NCBI RefSeq assembly: GCF_954871325.1
Contig: NC_088777.1
Span: 42,013,366 to 42,077,365 of the forward strand
Direction: 5' to 3'
DNA: 64,000 bases
Origin: Gordionus sp. m RMFG-2023
Lineage: Eukaryota > Nematomorpha > Gordioida > Chordodea > Parachordodidae
Part shown: positions 23,177 through 37,600 of the stretch, one piece after another
How the letters are laid out: the number at the start of each line of letters is the position of its first letter
How positions within the stretch are numbered: position 1 is the stretch's first letter
Program-made: the position numbers and the translations under genes
Notes under the pieces: model-generated
The model's database searches: none
The model's input: only the letters and a program-made list of their open reading frames with translations
What the model was told of the DNA's origin: nothing

Positions 23177-23980
23177 TGATAACGATACTCCGGTGGGAGA
23201 TCCAAATGGAATCGATCAGAAATATAAATTAAAAATAGATAGCATAATTAAGGAGAGAGATATTGAAGGAGCTTACCACTAGAAAAGGTGATAGATAGCT
23301 AAAAAGGAAAAAAAATTAAAAAATAAATAAATATTTGTGTGAACTTAAAGTACCGTTTATTTCTCGTTACTTTTCATTTTTTTTACTATTTTTTTAAACA
23401 AAAATGATTTTTTAATATAAAAATATATTAAATGTTAAAATGGAATGTCTGTGATTGTATTAGTTACTAGAAAACAAGGGAATCCAATACAACTGTTTAA
23501 GATTTCTTTACTTGATAACGATACTCCGGTGGGAGATCCATTGGGATTGATGCTCCGGTGGGAGAAATGGAATCGATAAGAATACTCCCTGTGGGATATC
23601 TGTCGATATAAATACTTCGGTGTGAGATCAGGATACTTTGGCCTTGATAGCGATACCGGTGGGAGATCCAAATGGAATCGATCAGAAATATAAATTAAAA
23701 ATAGATAGCATGATTAAGGAGAGAGATATTGAAGGAGCTTACCACTAGAAAAGGTGATAGATAGCTAAAAAGAAAAAAAAATTAAAAAAGAAATAAATAT
23801 TTGTTTGTGAACTTAAAGTACCGTTTATTTCTCGTTACTTTTAAATCATTTTTTTTACTATTTTTTAAACAAAAATGACTTTTTAATATAAAAATATATT
23901 AAATGTTAAAATGGAATGTCTGTGATTGTAATAGTTACTAGAAAACAAGGAAATCCAATACAACTGCTATAAGATTTTTT
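23177..23980. repeat. Compound tandem repeat: 466-bp duplication around a 30-bp minisatellite
   Basis: A block of about 320 bp starting GGGAGATCCAAATGGAATCG occurs at about 23195 and again at about 23661 (offset 466 bp) with few differences. Between the copies, 23520-23660, a degenerate unit of about 30 bp built on ATACTCCGGTGGGAGAT recurs about five times. The core CTCCGGTGGGAG can form a hairpin (CTCC pairing with GGAG). The first copy starts with the same core. Minus-strand frame 23435-23671 is a by-product of the periodicity. Confidence 0.88.
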
Positions 23981-24860
23981 TATTTTTAAACCTTTCCATT
24001 GTTAGCTAAATACCGTTTTTTATTTTCTTATACAATGACAGCTATTGAAAAAGTTTTAGCATAAAAAAACGATGATAGTATTTTGGTAAAAACGAATTTT
24101 GTATGATAGAGTAAAAAACACATTATTTAAGTTTCATTTAAAAAGATTATCACCTTTTTATTATAATAATTTGCAAGATAGAACCGATAAAAAATGATTT
24201 TTTTTATTTCCACAGTTGTAGTCAAAAAATAAATTGAAGAATTCCTATATCTTGATCCATCATTTGAAATCAATCTACAGCATAAATATCCAATAGTATA
24301 AACATTTATTCCTTATATATATTTATCCATCCATTATAGCCCTTATTTTGATGTGCAAATTTGATTAATGTACCAAACAGAAGACGAAGATGATGCTTTA
24401 TTTGAAAAATGATTATTAATTATTAGTGAACTTCTTCCTTTAATTTATCGGAAGGTTTTAGCTTTCCTTTTTTTAAGTTTACACCTGAAAATAGTCTGTT
24501 CTAAATGGTGTCTAAGTATTTTATCATTTTTCGATATAATTTGCATCCTCTCAAGGAAATTCCCATGATTTAGATTCCATTTTCAAGATTGCTAAGTGCT
24601 TCATTGTTGCCTAATCCGTACTCAAATATTCGTTTTATTACATAATATTATTTCGAATCTTTTCACTCTTTATTTAGAGGTATAAATACGATATAAAAAT
24701 GTAAATTAATCAAAACTTGAACAGAAATATTTTTTTGTGAAAATTAAAAAAAAAACCCATATAATAGCATCTAAATGATAATCCTCAAGAGATGTATTGA
24801 TACGATATTCCAAATGCCAAAAAAGAAAATGTGATAACTTTTAATATATAATATATATGA

Positions 24861-24907
24861 ATATGATAAAAAGCATAATATGATAAAAAGCATAATATGA
24901 TAAAAAG
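24861..24907. repeat. Short tandem repeat (17-bp unit, about 3 copies)
   Basis: AATATGATAAAAAGCAT is repeated nearly three times without change. Confidence 0.85.
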
Positions 24908-25009
24908 ATAACATATATTTCATATCATTTGATCGGCTTTTTTTCATTTTTTTGCCTGGCATCAAAAATTGATATTTTCTCGCCGCATCACAAGCAAAAT
25001 GCCCACTTG

Positions 25010-25026
25010 GTCTTAGTCCGCCCCTG
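25010..25026. mobile_element. hAT-type terminus (minus strand CAGGGGCGGACTAAGAC)
   Basis: GTCTTAGTCCGCCCCTG is, on the minus strand, CAGGGGCGGACTAAGAC, a form commonly seen at hAT termini. The other end was not identified with confidence; the CAGGGGCGTCACTAACC near 21206 is a candidate but does not match closely. Confidence 0.35.
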
Positions 25027-25419
25027 TCTTTAAAATATACGAATCGAATAATTCCTCATTCGTATGCATACGAATAGTAAAATCATTACTTGATTCGAAA
25101 ATAAATTCTTTATAAAATATTTTTAATATGTAAGAATGAATTATTAAAATTAAAAAAAATGATTATAGTAATAAGAAAAAATTTCATAAGGAACATTTAA
25201 ATATTAAATAATAATATTAAATATTTATGAATAAAAAAAATAATTCGATGGAATAATGAAAAACATAATACTTTTTATACAATTATTTTAATTTTTTGAT
25301 CTTTAAGCTGAATAAAATTTAACATCTAAATAAAATAATAATTTTTTTTTAAAGTTTTTCTTGTGATAGTTTATTTTCTCATATGTGTTGCTGAATGGTT
25401 TTTTCAAATTTTTTTTAGC

Positions 25420-25635
25420 ATGGATTGTATCATACGAACATCACCATTTTTATTAAATACTATTATATATGGAGCAAAGGGATTTACCAGACATAAAACC
25501 CATGTTATTCCTTTTGCAAATTCCTTGAAATTTTTCTCAACAGCTCATGCTGAACCTTTTTTAAATGGGACTTCCAGTACTTACGTTGAAGAAATGTACT
25601 TTGCCTGGAAAAATAACCCCCAGAGTGTTCATAAA
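25420..25635 (+). other. OGDH: OGDH exon 1: mitochondrial presequence and N-terminal motif
   Basis: This 72-codon exon is 7.5 kb from the next one. It begins [20 protein letters not shown], a plausible weakly basic mitochondrial targeting peptide. It then carries [18 protein letters not shown] and [17 protein letters not shown], the conserved OGDH N-terminus expected to bind E2/E3 in the complex. It joins in phase to SWDAYF at 33109. Without this exon the downstream gene would appear to start at a Met just before SWDAYF. Confidence 0.93.
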
Positions 25636-28600
25636 GTATGTATTATATGAGAAATTTGCAGATTTCTAAACTTAAGTCCCAGACTGGTTTTGGAAAAAAT
25701 AACAAATTTTTTGTCTGGATTTATATTTTTGATCATTTTACAACCTGACCTGAAATTTGAATTTTTTGATAAATTTGCAAAATTTTTTAAAGTGAAATTT
25801 AAAATATGATCAGTAATAAATCGTAAATGCTTAATTATAAGATTTACATAATGATTGTTATGTAATTTTATCACCCAAATTTTTAGCCAACATTTTTTTA
25901 GATAGGTTTTAGACTGGTCACTAGGTTGGCAGGTCTACATTATATATTTTAATGATCAATTAATTTGGCTAACTCAATATTTTGTATTTAATAAGAGATT
26001 CTTAATTGCCTATAATTTAATTTATGCTGTTTATTGTTCTTTTCAAATATATGTTATAAATATGATATTTTATATCAGATAGCTTAACTAGTAGTTTATT
26101 TATACATTTAAGGGCTTTTAAAGTTCTTACACATTTGGTAGATATATTTCACAATATACTTATACATCATATAATTATATCTTTTTATACAAACTTGTTT
26201 ATTTTTCTATATTCAAAACTATCCATATTTTTTAAAATGTTTGGATGTGCAAAAAAATGACTTATTGTTAAAATTTTTATAAAATTTACAATTATTAAAT
26301 TGTTATTTAAATATGGGAAGCACTGATTAGAGGTCAGCATGCCCTAGCCCAAAAAAATCCTTAGAAATTTTCTTTTGAGTTATTTTGGCTCAGCCTATAA
26401 TTATTTTTATCTAAACCAGCCCATATACTATATTTTGTACTAGTTATCCATTCCAGCCTATATATATTTTGTACTAGTTATCCATTCCAGCCTATAATAA
26501 TTTTTAATAAAAGAAATTTTAAAATATTTTTAAAACTTTGGATTGGTCAGTATTTTGAACATATTGTCAATCCCAACCAAAAATATTTTAGCCTATTGTC
26601 TCTACATTTAGCACTAATACTCACAGTGTTTGTTAGTTTTAGTACCAGCCATTTTTAATTTTAGCCAATATAGTTGCCAAATCAAAAATGATAATGAACT
26701 CTCATAAATTATTTACCCTATATTAAGCTATGAAGTTGTAAAGAAAAAATTATCTACTAATTTCTAAATTGTTAGGAAAGAAGGTGTTAATTTTTCCCCC
26801 TTATTTCTTTATACTTATAATTATTTTGATTTATAAATTAATAATTGATAAATAAAATGTTATTAGTGAGGTATTATATACCCCCCCCCCCCCCCTCCCA
26901 ATGAATGCTACATATAATGATATTATTTTATACACTATTGGTGGTATCTATCAATACCATGGAGATCTATACTTTGGGGGAGGGGGATATATGATACAAG
27001 ATCTTCATTGAAATTGAAAGTTTGAATTAAATTGTAGGGAAATAGATGTTGGAATTTTTTTTGCTAATTTTATTTTGGCATTAGGGGATAGTGGTAAAAG
27101 TTATGGGGGGGGGGGTTATTTTTGATGTCTAATATTTTGAATCTACATAGTTGTCAATGAACATTTAAAAAAATTCATTTTTTGCTTATATATTTTTTAA
27201 AATTATTGGATGTTTACAATTATCATCAACTATAACAGTAAAAATGGACTTTGTTACAGTATATTTCAATTTATGGCTATATAACAATAAATATATTTTT
27301 GTCAACTATAATCACAGCTTTGAAGAAAGCAGAAATAGATTAACTCGTGTTTCAAATGCTTAACATATTTTCCTTGGCATCTCCTTTAACCGATTTTTAC
27401 CCATGTTATCTAGCTATTTAACACCATTAATCCACAGATTATACTAAACATGTACATTCAAACAAATATTATCATTTACCAATATCAAAAACTGTGCAAT
27501 CTCACACAATCATGATTCATAAACCAAAATACATATATGCCAAAGCTCATGGTTCACTTCTTTTTTTGCCTAATAGATATAAGTAGTGTTGTTAAACGGC
27601 TCGATTTGAGCCGATTTTTAAAAACGGCTAACTCGACATTATAGCCAGGAAAATATCGCCTAAGCATCGAGATCTGCCAATAGATGTTCAATACTATTTG
27701 CCATCTATGAGCAAAATCTTTAGGCTTGCTTAATATTTTTCTGAATAAAATATTGAGTTAGTCGTTTTTAAAAATCGCTCAAATTGAGCCGTTTAACAAC
27801 ACTAGATATAAGCTGCTCGATCTATAATTTCATATTTTCTTTCAAAGATAATTCTCTATCTTACAATGATTGTGACTTCTCTTAACAAAATTGTTTTATT
27901 TTCCAACTTATCTGATACCTAATAATCAAATAAACAATCTAGAATATCTGTTGCAAAAGGATAACTACAACCAAATATTCATTAGTGTTCCCCTTGATTT
28001 CCAAGATTTTAATAACCTTAAACTCAATCATTCTGAAGGATCCTTCTCTATTCAATGTTCACACTCGCATTCACCCTGATCAAAGTCCTATTCGATTAAG
28101 AATATTTTTTTTGATCGTTCGATCATACACGAAATATTCTTAAATATTTCCTTTCTGCAAATGCCAACCTATTAATAAATTGCCCTCACAAGTTTTCCCA
28201 ATTTTATTCATTTCCCGCGTTATAGAAATAATAAGCAAAAAAATGACTGTATGCATTCTCTTGCAACAGATACTTTAATTCATGGAATACTTGCTAAAAA
28301 AATAATTTATAAAATCTTACGGACTCGGCTACCCTTATTTATTCGATAAAAGTTTCAATATGTCTATTTTACAAAAAAAGTAGCGCGCTATTCGCTACTT
28401 TCTAAATTAGTAGCGAGATATCGCTATCGTTATTTTTTTTAAACGTAGCTCCCTACGATATTAAAAAAAATAGCGCGCTACTTTAACAACACTGATATGT
28501 TGCAGGAGAATTGACAGTTTTTGTTGCTTGTAATTGATAGATGAAATACTGGACTTATTGTTTACATTACGGTAAATAATTAGTCGAGCACCACATAAAA

Positions 28601-31600
28601 CTAAAAAGACATATATTGTATATAAACAATCAAAAGCTATGGAATAAATTTTCATCACGTTTTTTAACAGCCTCTATCTATATATATTTGGAAATCTGCC
28701 ATTAAAGTTATTATTATTTTTTTTTATATTAAATTTAAATATAAGGACACTATTACAAGGTTGGCAAATGTACTCAAAATTTACAAGATTTGTTTAAAAA
28801 AAGAGTAAAAAATAAGTTAAAATTAAAGAAAATAAAGAAACTTTCTCCCTCCACCTCGCTGATAATAACTGTTTTTTTTGAATAGACAGTTAAATGATAA
28901 ATTGCCATATTTTGTTAAAAAATATTTTTAAAACGTATACGATTTCCAACTTTATTTTAATTTTTTTGAAAATAAGATTTTCTTTTATAATAATTTATTG
29001 ATTGAATTGTCAAATTTTAAATATAATCTAAAATCAATATACGAACCAATTTCTTTTTTGACAACTGATAAATGTATCGTTAATAATATCGTATATTGAT
29101 ACATTTTATTTGAAATTATATCTATATTGGTAACCGAAAACAAATCGGTTATATTTATAATAAACTATCTTGATTCTTATAATTTATCGGTTTATATTTT
29201 TTAAAGTATTTTTTTAAATATGTTTATACACGACATTCATGGCCCTGGATTTTTTGATCTGGCTCGGCCTAGGGCTCTTCGTATCACGATTAGAACTATT
29301 CAAATTCGAAAGGTTAATTTTTTTTAATTAGAAAAAAATATTATATTATGTTAATTTATCAAACATAAAATTTAATCCATATTAGCGATATGCACCAGGC
29401 CTAATTTTTCAAGCCCGGCCCGAAATTTTAAAAAATTTGTCCCTCCCGGCTCGATCCCGAACAATATTTTTTATTTGTCCCGAAAAACCCGACCTGAAAT
29501 AAATAAAAATTATTTGTTCGCCCGTCCCTAATTTATTGAAATATTGAAAAATTAAAAATTTTTTTTATTATAAAATAAATATTCTACTGAGAATATTAGC
29601 GCCTTGTTTCTTGCAATAATTTTAAAATACAATTTATTTGACAAAATGTAATATCATATTTAAAAATTTAAGCCCGTCCCGAAATTTTTTAAAAAATATT
29701 AAGCCCCGTCCAGCCCGAACCTAATATTTTTTTAAAATAGACCCCTCCCGGGTACGGACTGGGGCGTTATTTGCAGATCTATAATTCTAATACCTTTATA
29801 ATATCAATATTTTAAATAATTTGGATAGGGCATTTTTATTTATTAAATAGGTAAAATATTGATTATGTTAGTAATCAATTTTGACTATTAAATGTGAATA
29901 AATTTGCCAATTTTTTTTAAATAAGTGAGAATGTTTTATAGAACACTTACTGACTAAATTCAAATATATGTATTACAATTTTTATTTTTCCCCCTTTAGT
30001 ATTGATTGCTAAATTATATATTATATATATTTTTTAAATTTTATTAATAATAGGATTATTTATATATATATTTATTTAATTAATTAATTAATATTCGATT
30101 ATTGACACGATACATCCTAGTGGCGGGCCTAAAGGGCGAGAATTTTATTAACCATTAAAATTATCAGACTATCTTCCTCTTCTCTCAAGTTCTGGGGGCT
30201 GAGAAAAGAACGCGCAAGCGCTAAAAACGAATCCAGTCATAACATATTAATATAGATTTAGTTTATTTTATATGCTCACCGAGTTTTATTTTAATAAAAA
30301 TGGGAAAGCCCTTCTTTAAAAACGATTAGATTTGCATTAAATTTTTTAGAATGTTTATGATTCTCCATCATTTCATTTGTAACGGGTTAGCATAGCTAGT
30401 ATACGAACAAGGATCTATTCTCTTGTCTTTAAAGAAACACCTTTAAGATATTTGGGTGTTTGGCTTATTTCTTGCACATTGTCGTATTAAGACATTCCCT
30501 AAAATATTCAAATACATGGTCAAAAAGCACAAGATGACCTGCCATTATCCTAGACATTCAATCTAGATTAAATTTTAAAAGTTATCGCTTTTTCTATCAT
30601 ATCAATGCGAATGCGATTCGCCTACTACATGTCGGGGAGAAACCATGTGATAATTTTGTTGCAGATAGGCTGACATATTCCTTAAAATTCAATTCATTCA
30701 GGATTTGTTGTGCTAATATACCCGACTATTTAAAGCTCTAATATTGATCATCTGACTTACGATTGGTGAAATATTTGTTAAAATATTCTAGTCACGATTT
30801 AAGTGCTGGGATATATTGTATGTGTACGTTATCGCCCTTTGATATGCCAGTGTGAATTTAGAAATAAAATTTATATCTTCATCATCAGATTCCGAGTTTA
30901 TTACTAAAAATTTACTTATTGGATGTTTTACTACCTTTTTTTAAATTATATTTTAGTTTTGTAATTCCATGGTATGGCAGGACTCATTATACACAAAATA
31001 TCCCAAGGCTTAAATTTACATTATAATATCTTAAACACTTTAAGGAGTCTTAAATTTATCCAATTATATAAGCCGATGATCAATATTATATAATTTTTAA
31101 GACATCTTTGTTGAAAATTTTTTTATGTGCTCATAGTTGAAATACTTTCAATTGCTTTAATAATTTTTAGGCTAAATCTAATTAGACTTAGCCGATTTTT
31201 AATCTAAGCCTAACTATTAAAACTGTCAATTGTTAAAAAAATATCCCCCCCCCCCTATTATTTTTCGAAACACCGGTCACTCCTTATACTATTTCATATT
31301 TGGGATAATATTTTAGGAATGTGCAAAGGTTTTTGGTACATAACTTAGACCTCCTGTAATTCTATTATATTTGAAATGTAACTAAGAGCTCTCTAACCAT
31401 TATATATGGGAATAGCTTAACGTTAGATTTCGTTACTTTATAAACTTCTAGTTCTAGACTTTTTTTTAACGGAACATAATATAATATAGTATATATTTAT
31501 ATATATAATATATACCTTTCGCATTTTATTAAATAAAATATTAATAAAGGCTTTCATATTATAGTTCATATTCATAATTTTTTCATAATTCATTTCTCTT

Positions 31601-34600
31601 TTTATTATTTAAATAACTTTTATAGGGGAAACGAAAATGAATAAATAAGATATACGAGGCCAAAAAGCTTATTATGATAAAAAATTAAAATATCGGTGAT
31701 AAGGATGACATTTCACTTGAATTATTTGTTTTCAGGCTTTGTATTTTTATAAGAGTATTTTCTCTAAAATTAATGAAAAAAAAACAAAATTAAGTTTCGA
31801 ATGTATTTTAATATTTCCCCCTTTTTATTTTCCCAAAAAAATATAGTATTAACATAAAGGAATTTTAGAATTCAATATATTTTCCGTCCCATTATCTAAT
31901 TTTTCCATTCTTGGAACGATGTTTTAGCCATATATATATATATGTGTTGGCGGCAATATGTCATTTTTCAATAATAAATAATTTTTTAGCTCGTTTTTTA
32001 AAATTTAAAAATTACCGGAAATGTATTCCATCATGTTTGGAATACTTACCCTATGAATTTTGGACAATTTTGTCTTGAACTTTTGAACTTAACATAATTT
32101 CCCACAGATTTTTTATATAAATTATAATTGAATTAAAGGTTATCCGCAAAATTGTCTATAATTTATTTATATGATAGGAATTCTAAACATGCTGGAATAC
32201 ATTTTTAGTAAGATCAGATTTTTAAATTTGAAAAAAATAATATATTGCCGGAAAAAACACATCCAATATATTTTATTTGGAAAATTTTGATAATAGGGTC
32301 ATTAAATATAATAGAGTTTGAATGTAACTAATATCATATCTTAAATTACTAAATATTATATTCTATAACCTAATAAAGAAAGATAAAAAACAATCAATAA
32401 TTAACTATCCAGAGTTTAGTTTTCCCATAATATTGATTTATTATGGAATTTACCTAGGTTTATTAATATATATCAAAAATCAAAAGCTTGAAAAAATATA
32501 ATATAAAACCCCTGTGAAATGAATTGAAATATATTTTGATTTTCATAACATTTGACTGTATCATCATTATAATTTAGTTATATTATATATATAATGAGTA
32601 TGGTCATTAGTAATTCATTTTGGTTGGTTAGTATAATAATATATTAAAATGTACAAATTTTGATCTGGGAATTTACTATTTAATTAAAATATTATATATG
32701 TTAGCGGCAATGTGTTATCTTTTCAATTTTAAATCATTTTTTGAGCGTTTTTAAAATTTGATTTTTCTGGGAAATATTTCAGCATCTTTAGATTACTTAT
32801 CTCATGAATTGTAGGCAATTTTGCCGCTAATCTTCGGAGTCATTTATAATTTATAAAAAAATCAAATTAAGTTGAAAACACATGCGATTGTATATATAGT
32901 ATTCCTAAAAGAATGAGTAAATGTCCGTCCAAGGGTAACCGCTATTTGCTAATTATAGCTACTGTTTTTAGGCCATTATTGACCTTTCCTAAATAAATTA
33001 CAAACCAAAAAATTAATTTATAAAAAAGTTGCTCATAAGTCCTCACCACTACAGGAGAGTTTTTATTATAAAATATACTCCAATTATTATATATATATAC
33101 AAATGCAGTCTTGGGACGCTTACTTCACCAACAAAGTTAACGGTTTAAGATCATCCGACGCTTATTCAACGCCTCCGACTCTTTCGGCCTATAACATAGA
33201 CATTAAACCTGCACAGAGACCATTGATCCTTGAAAACGGAGGTAATTTTAAAAAAAACTTTTACTAGATATATTCCGGAAATCAGTCTAACGTAAAAAAG
33301 TATTTTGGAATAGTGCTGTTAAACGGCTCGATTTTGTCCATTTTGAAATTAAGGTTTTGCCAAAATAATATTAGGAAAACCTCGAGATTTTTTTAATAGA
33401 TGTTTAAAACTTTCTGCCATCTAGGAAAAATCTTTTGGCTAACGTAATATTATTTTGCCAATAATATTGGGTTATCCATTTTTAAAAATCGAGCCATTTT
33501 TCTTTGATATATAAAATTTTAAAAATACATTTTTAATCTTTTCACGAGTAACTTGACTTCATTTTATAGATTTGCCATTAACCATTAGTTTTATAATTAT
33601 TTGTCAAAACTTAACATGAAGACTAGTAAAATCGATCACTTTTAATTGTTTTGTGGAAAATAAAATTATTGTTTTTTTAATATAAAACACTAATATTTTT
33701 ATAGATCTAAGAACAGCTCCGCTGCTGAAGGATAAAGAAATTTTGAGTATTGTAGACGAACATTTAAACGTCCAAGATATCATAAGATCTTATCAAGTTT
33801 CACAATAATTTATCATAATTTACAAATTTTGTAAAGAATTTTTTAATTTATTCATACTTAGGGCCTATAAAAGCATAACTACATTTATTGTTTTTTTCAT
33901 ATTTTAAAAATCAAGCTATTAATAATTAGGTTTCTTTAGTTCTTTAGGGGGATATAATGAACACTCCCGCCTCCTACAAAGAATTATATATCTTAAAAGT
34001 ATCTTAATAAAAATTAATGACAGAAATATAGTTCTAATAATAAAGTAGCAGTTACTAAAAAAATTAGAGAAAAATATCTACTATTAATTTGTAATATAAT
34101 CTTGAATTCTATAATTAATCATCCAAGGATTCAGCCCTCCCCTCCTCCTCTCCCGACTAGATTTTTAAAAAAATATTGATAGTTATAAATAATTAATACG
34201 ATAGCTAGCTAGTGAAACTTACTAACTGGTTCCGTGCTATAGGGTTTTAATTTTGGGTGTCGGAAGCGACCTCGTGATTTCGTTATTACATATTATAATA
34301 AAAAAGGATCTTATTGCATTTTAATAAAATTCGTTGTATATCATTACCCCGAATTTATATCACTATATTTTTTTTAAAATAATCCTAAAATTAAAAAAAA
34401 AACAATTATTTGACAGGTTTTCAAATTTTCTATTTTTTAAAAAAATGCAAATTTTTATGTTCATATATAATCATGGCTCCTTTTTGGAAACCCAACTTAA
34501 AAATAGGGCCATAATATTTTATCCTTTTATAGTAAGTTTTTTTTAATTATATGTTTTTAAAGTAGACATTTTTTTATATAGTTTTTATGATGTTAAATTG

Positions 34601-37600
34601 ACGATCAAAAAAAATGAATATTTACAAATAACTTTTCTTGTAATCTTTTTTTTCAAATTTTAAAACAAACAAAATAGATTAGAGGACACTTTATTTCCAA
34701 ATTAGATCCGTTAGAGATAAATTCTACCTCTTATCACAAATTGAATCCCGCACAAATTATATTTCGTAATTACAATATAGGTTTATATAAAGTTTATTTT
34801 CTAAATATAATCACCTAGTTATAAATGTCTATATCTTAGAATTCATGCCAAATAGGCTGCTCTCTAATTATCTTTAGAATATCGACATATTGTCATAAAA
34901 CAAAATTATTATTAAAGAGAAGTCATCGGTCGATAAAAATTTGTCCTGGATGGGATCGGCATATTTTTTATTGTTAAAATCCGATCTAAAAACGGCTCAT
35001 TTCATTTGCCGATGCTGACTTTTTTTAAGAATATTCTTGTTTGATAAATTATTTTAAAATGATGGTTATCAGTAAATTTTTTTACTATTGTGGCAATTCC
35101 GAGATATACACATTTATAACCATGTTAATTAAACATCGGCACAATCCTAATTATAATTATATATAATCATAAAAAACACGCATCGAATAATTTATACGGT
35201 TTTATTCAAAAATTAAATTTTTTAAAAAAAAAAATCAAACCGAAGATAATTTTTTTAAAAAACTTATTCTTTTCGTTAGGCTCTGTTCTACTTTTATATA
35301 ACACTAATTTAGCCCGTTACTTTTTAAATATTATTTTACTTTCATTAGGCTCTCTTCTACTTTTATATAACACTAATTTAACCCGTTACTTTTTAAATAT
35401 TTTTTTACTTTCATTAGGCTCTGTTCTACTTTTATGTAACACTTTCGTTACAAGGGTAATGATTAATAGTATTAAGAAACAGCCTTAAACGTAGAGTCAA
35501 AAGTTTAAAAAAAATAGTATTAAATTATTAATTTTAGAAAAATAAAAATCCACCTGTAACATGTTGGATACTTTATTGAATAATATAAGAATAGCTTTGA
35601 AATTGATCTGAAGAGTTTATCAGTCAACTATCGTATAAATTCTTTTAGGTTAATTCCGCATAAAGGGGAAAAATGTTTATCCCTAGAAGGTTATCTTAAT
35701 GTCTGATTTAGCCATATAATTAATAAATAAAGATTATTAATCATGTCATATATGTCCCCATTATATTTTTTTAAATCATAGAATTAGTGTGTTAGTATCT
35801 AGTTAAATTTGACAATATAAAATAATAGAAACGATGGATATGAACAAAGTCTACGTTTTACCACTATCGACGTGTATTGGAGGCGAAAAAAGATCCTTAC
35901 CTCTTAAAGATATCATAAGTCGATTAGAGGTTAGTTATGGTTATACAAATATTATATACGCAATTATATAAAACAAATTTTTTTTTCATTATTGGGTTTA
36001 TATCGGTTTAAAAGTTGTAATTTTTTAAAATTATTCTTGTAAGAAACAAAAGTTAAATCTCTCAGTGATGCTTTATACTACTTAACAAAATTTTTAATAA
36101 AATGCATTAACTATTTTATGAACTGTTGTTAAATCACCTAACGTCTGGCTAATTCCAAAACGGCATAACTTACACAAATTTTTATTCTAGATATCGATCT
36201 TCGAATTGAGGCTCAACTTGTAGGCTTAAGCAAAGATTCGAATCTGAACCGAACCTCTAACAAGGTCTATGAACCTGTTGGAACCTTTTGATATTTTAAC
36301 ACTTTTAAAGTTGATTAATAATCAGTTTTGACTGATAAGTATCATTAATTATTTTTAGATATTTTTATATATTGCTATTTGATGGTGCCAGCTTCCCAAT
36401 TTAACCCATATATGTGTACTCGGCCATAAAATTTATACTTCTATCTTATAGATATAATTTGACAAAAGAGAATTTCGAAAATATTTTAATTGTATAAGGA
36501 TATTATTCAGATAGTGATAAATATTTTTTTTTTTAAAAAGTGTATTTTTTCTTTACATAATTCTAATACGCTTGTATGTGAAAAGACAATATTATTATTT
36601 TTTACCAACGAATCTGAATTGTGAACCTTTATTTTTTATCTGAACCTGAATTGGGCCAATATTCGTTACGGTTTGAGTCCCTGGATTTAAGTCATTTTTT
36701 AGGTATAAGCTATTGACTAAGCCATATTGGAGTTTGCCAAAGTTAGGGGATTAATCAACACTATTTGAATTTATATGAAAAAATAATGCACCTATAAGGA
36801 GGTATACTGTCAGCACATCGGCCTAGAGTTCATGTTCATAAATAATATAGAACAATGCGATTGGATACGCAGTAAATTTGAAACACCTGGGGTCACGAAG
36901 ATAGGTGATGATGAGAAAAAGCTCATACTTAAGCGATTGACTCGATCCACGGGGTATATTTAAAATAAAATATTTTTTTCTTTTCCTGTGTAATTTTTGA
37001 TTTATCAAACAAATAATTTAAAAATTCACAAAAAAAAGATATTCGTTGTTATTGTTATAAAATATAAGGAAGGAAAGAAATAGGTTGCGGATCGTGATAT
37101 AAGGTTCTTTGTTAAAATTTCATTGTGCTAAAAAAAGATCTTTATATTCGTTTTAAGCTTCATAAATTAAATTTACTACTTTTATTATATTAATATATGG
37201 AATAGCACCATTGAAAATTGTGTTTATGTTCTGCATATTAAATATTTTTTTTAATTATGGATATTTATTATATTTGAATTCTTTATCCTTGGTCATCAGA
37301 AAGGAATTTTTATTTATAACGCTATTTAAATGTTGATATTTTAATATATATTTTTTTTAAATATATATTTTTAATTTATTTAAAGATATAAATCGTTAAA
37401 TTGAATGTATTGCCAAGGTTATTAATATTTTATTGGATTGATTTAATCAGGGTTTTTTTGAAAAACGGAATAGAATGAATAATTATAATAAACTAATAGC
37501 ATTAGTAGAGAGGCCCAGAAGGCTTTTTAATCAAGTCTGAATTTATTTTGAGCCTGCTTTAAAAGCTTTACGATATAATTTATATTCAAATTATATGACC

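Larger units (their letters stand above)
20438..25419. other. Intergenic region between ARF6 and OGDH
   Basis: A possible polyadenylation signal AATAAA for ARF6 lies at 20859-20864. The 20599-20841 open frame is in the presumed 3' flank and has no recognisable domain. A CAGGGGCGTCACTAACC-type element end begins near 21206, and a GC-richer block at 22170-22275 contains GGGGACTTTGCCCC and GACCTTCGGTC palindromes. Then come a SINE candidate (22853-23165), a compound repeat (23177-23980), a short AATATGATAAAAAGCAT repeat (24861-24907) and an element end GTCTTAGTCCGCCCCTG (25010-25026). No host gene was recognised. Confidence 0.65.
25636..33108. other. OGDH intron 1, repeat-rich
   Basis: No host exon was recognised in these 7.5 kb. 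They contain a 35-bp tandem duplication (about 26429-26497), an old dispersed repeat with a C tract (26770-27560), a MITE with perfect TSD (27584-27804), a GTAGCG-rich hAT-type piece (28370-28494), a GC-rich MITE (29393-29783) and a C run at 31245-31255. A TTAGAGGTCAGCATGCCC element end occurs near 26329. Long stretches of 30200-33100 are plain AT-rich DNA with microsatellite-like TA runs. Confidence 0.7.

Noticed and set aside
29238-29290. GC-rich GGCTCGGCCTAGGGC block as a separate gene fragment
   Set aside because: No open frame with homology; it resembles the GC-rich ends of the hAT families here, but ends and TSD could not be defined.
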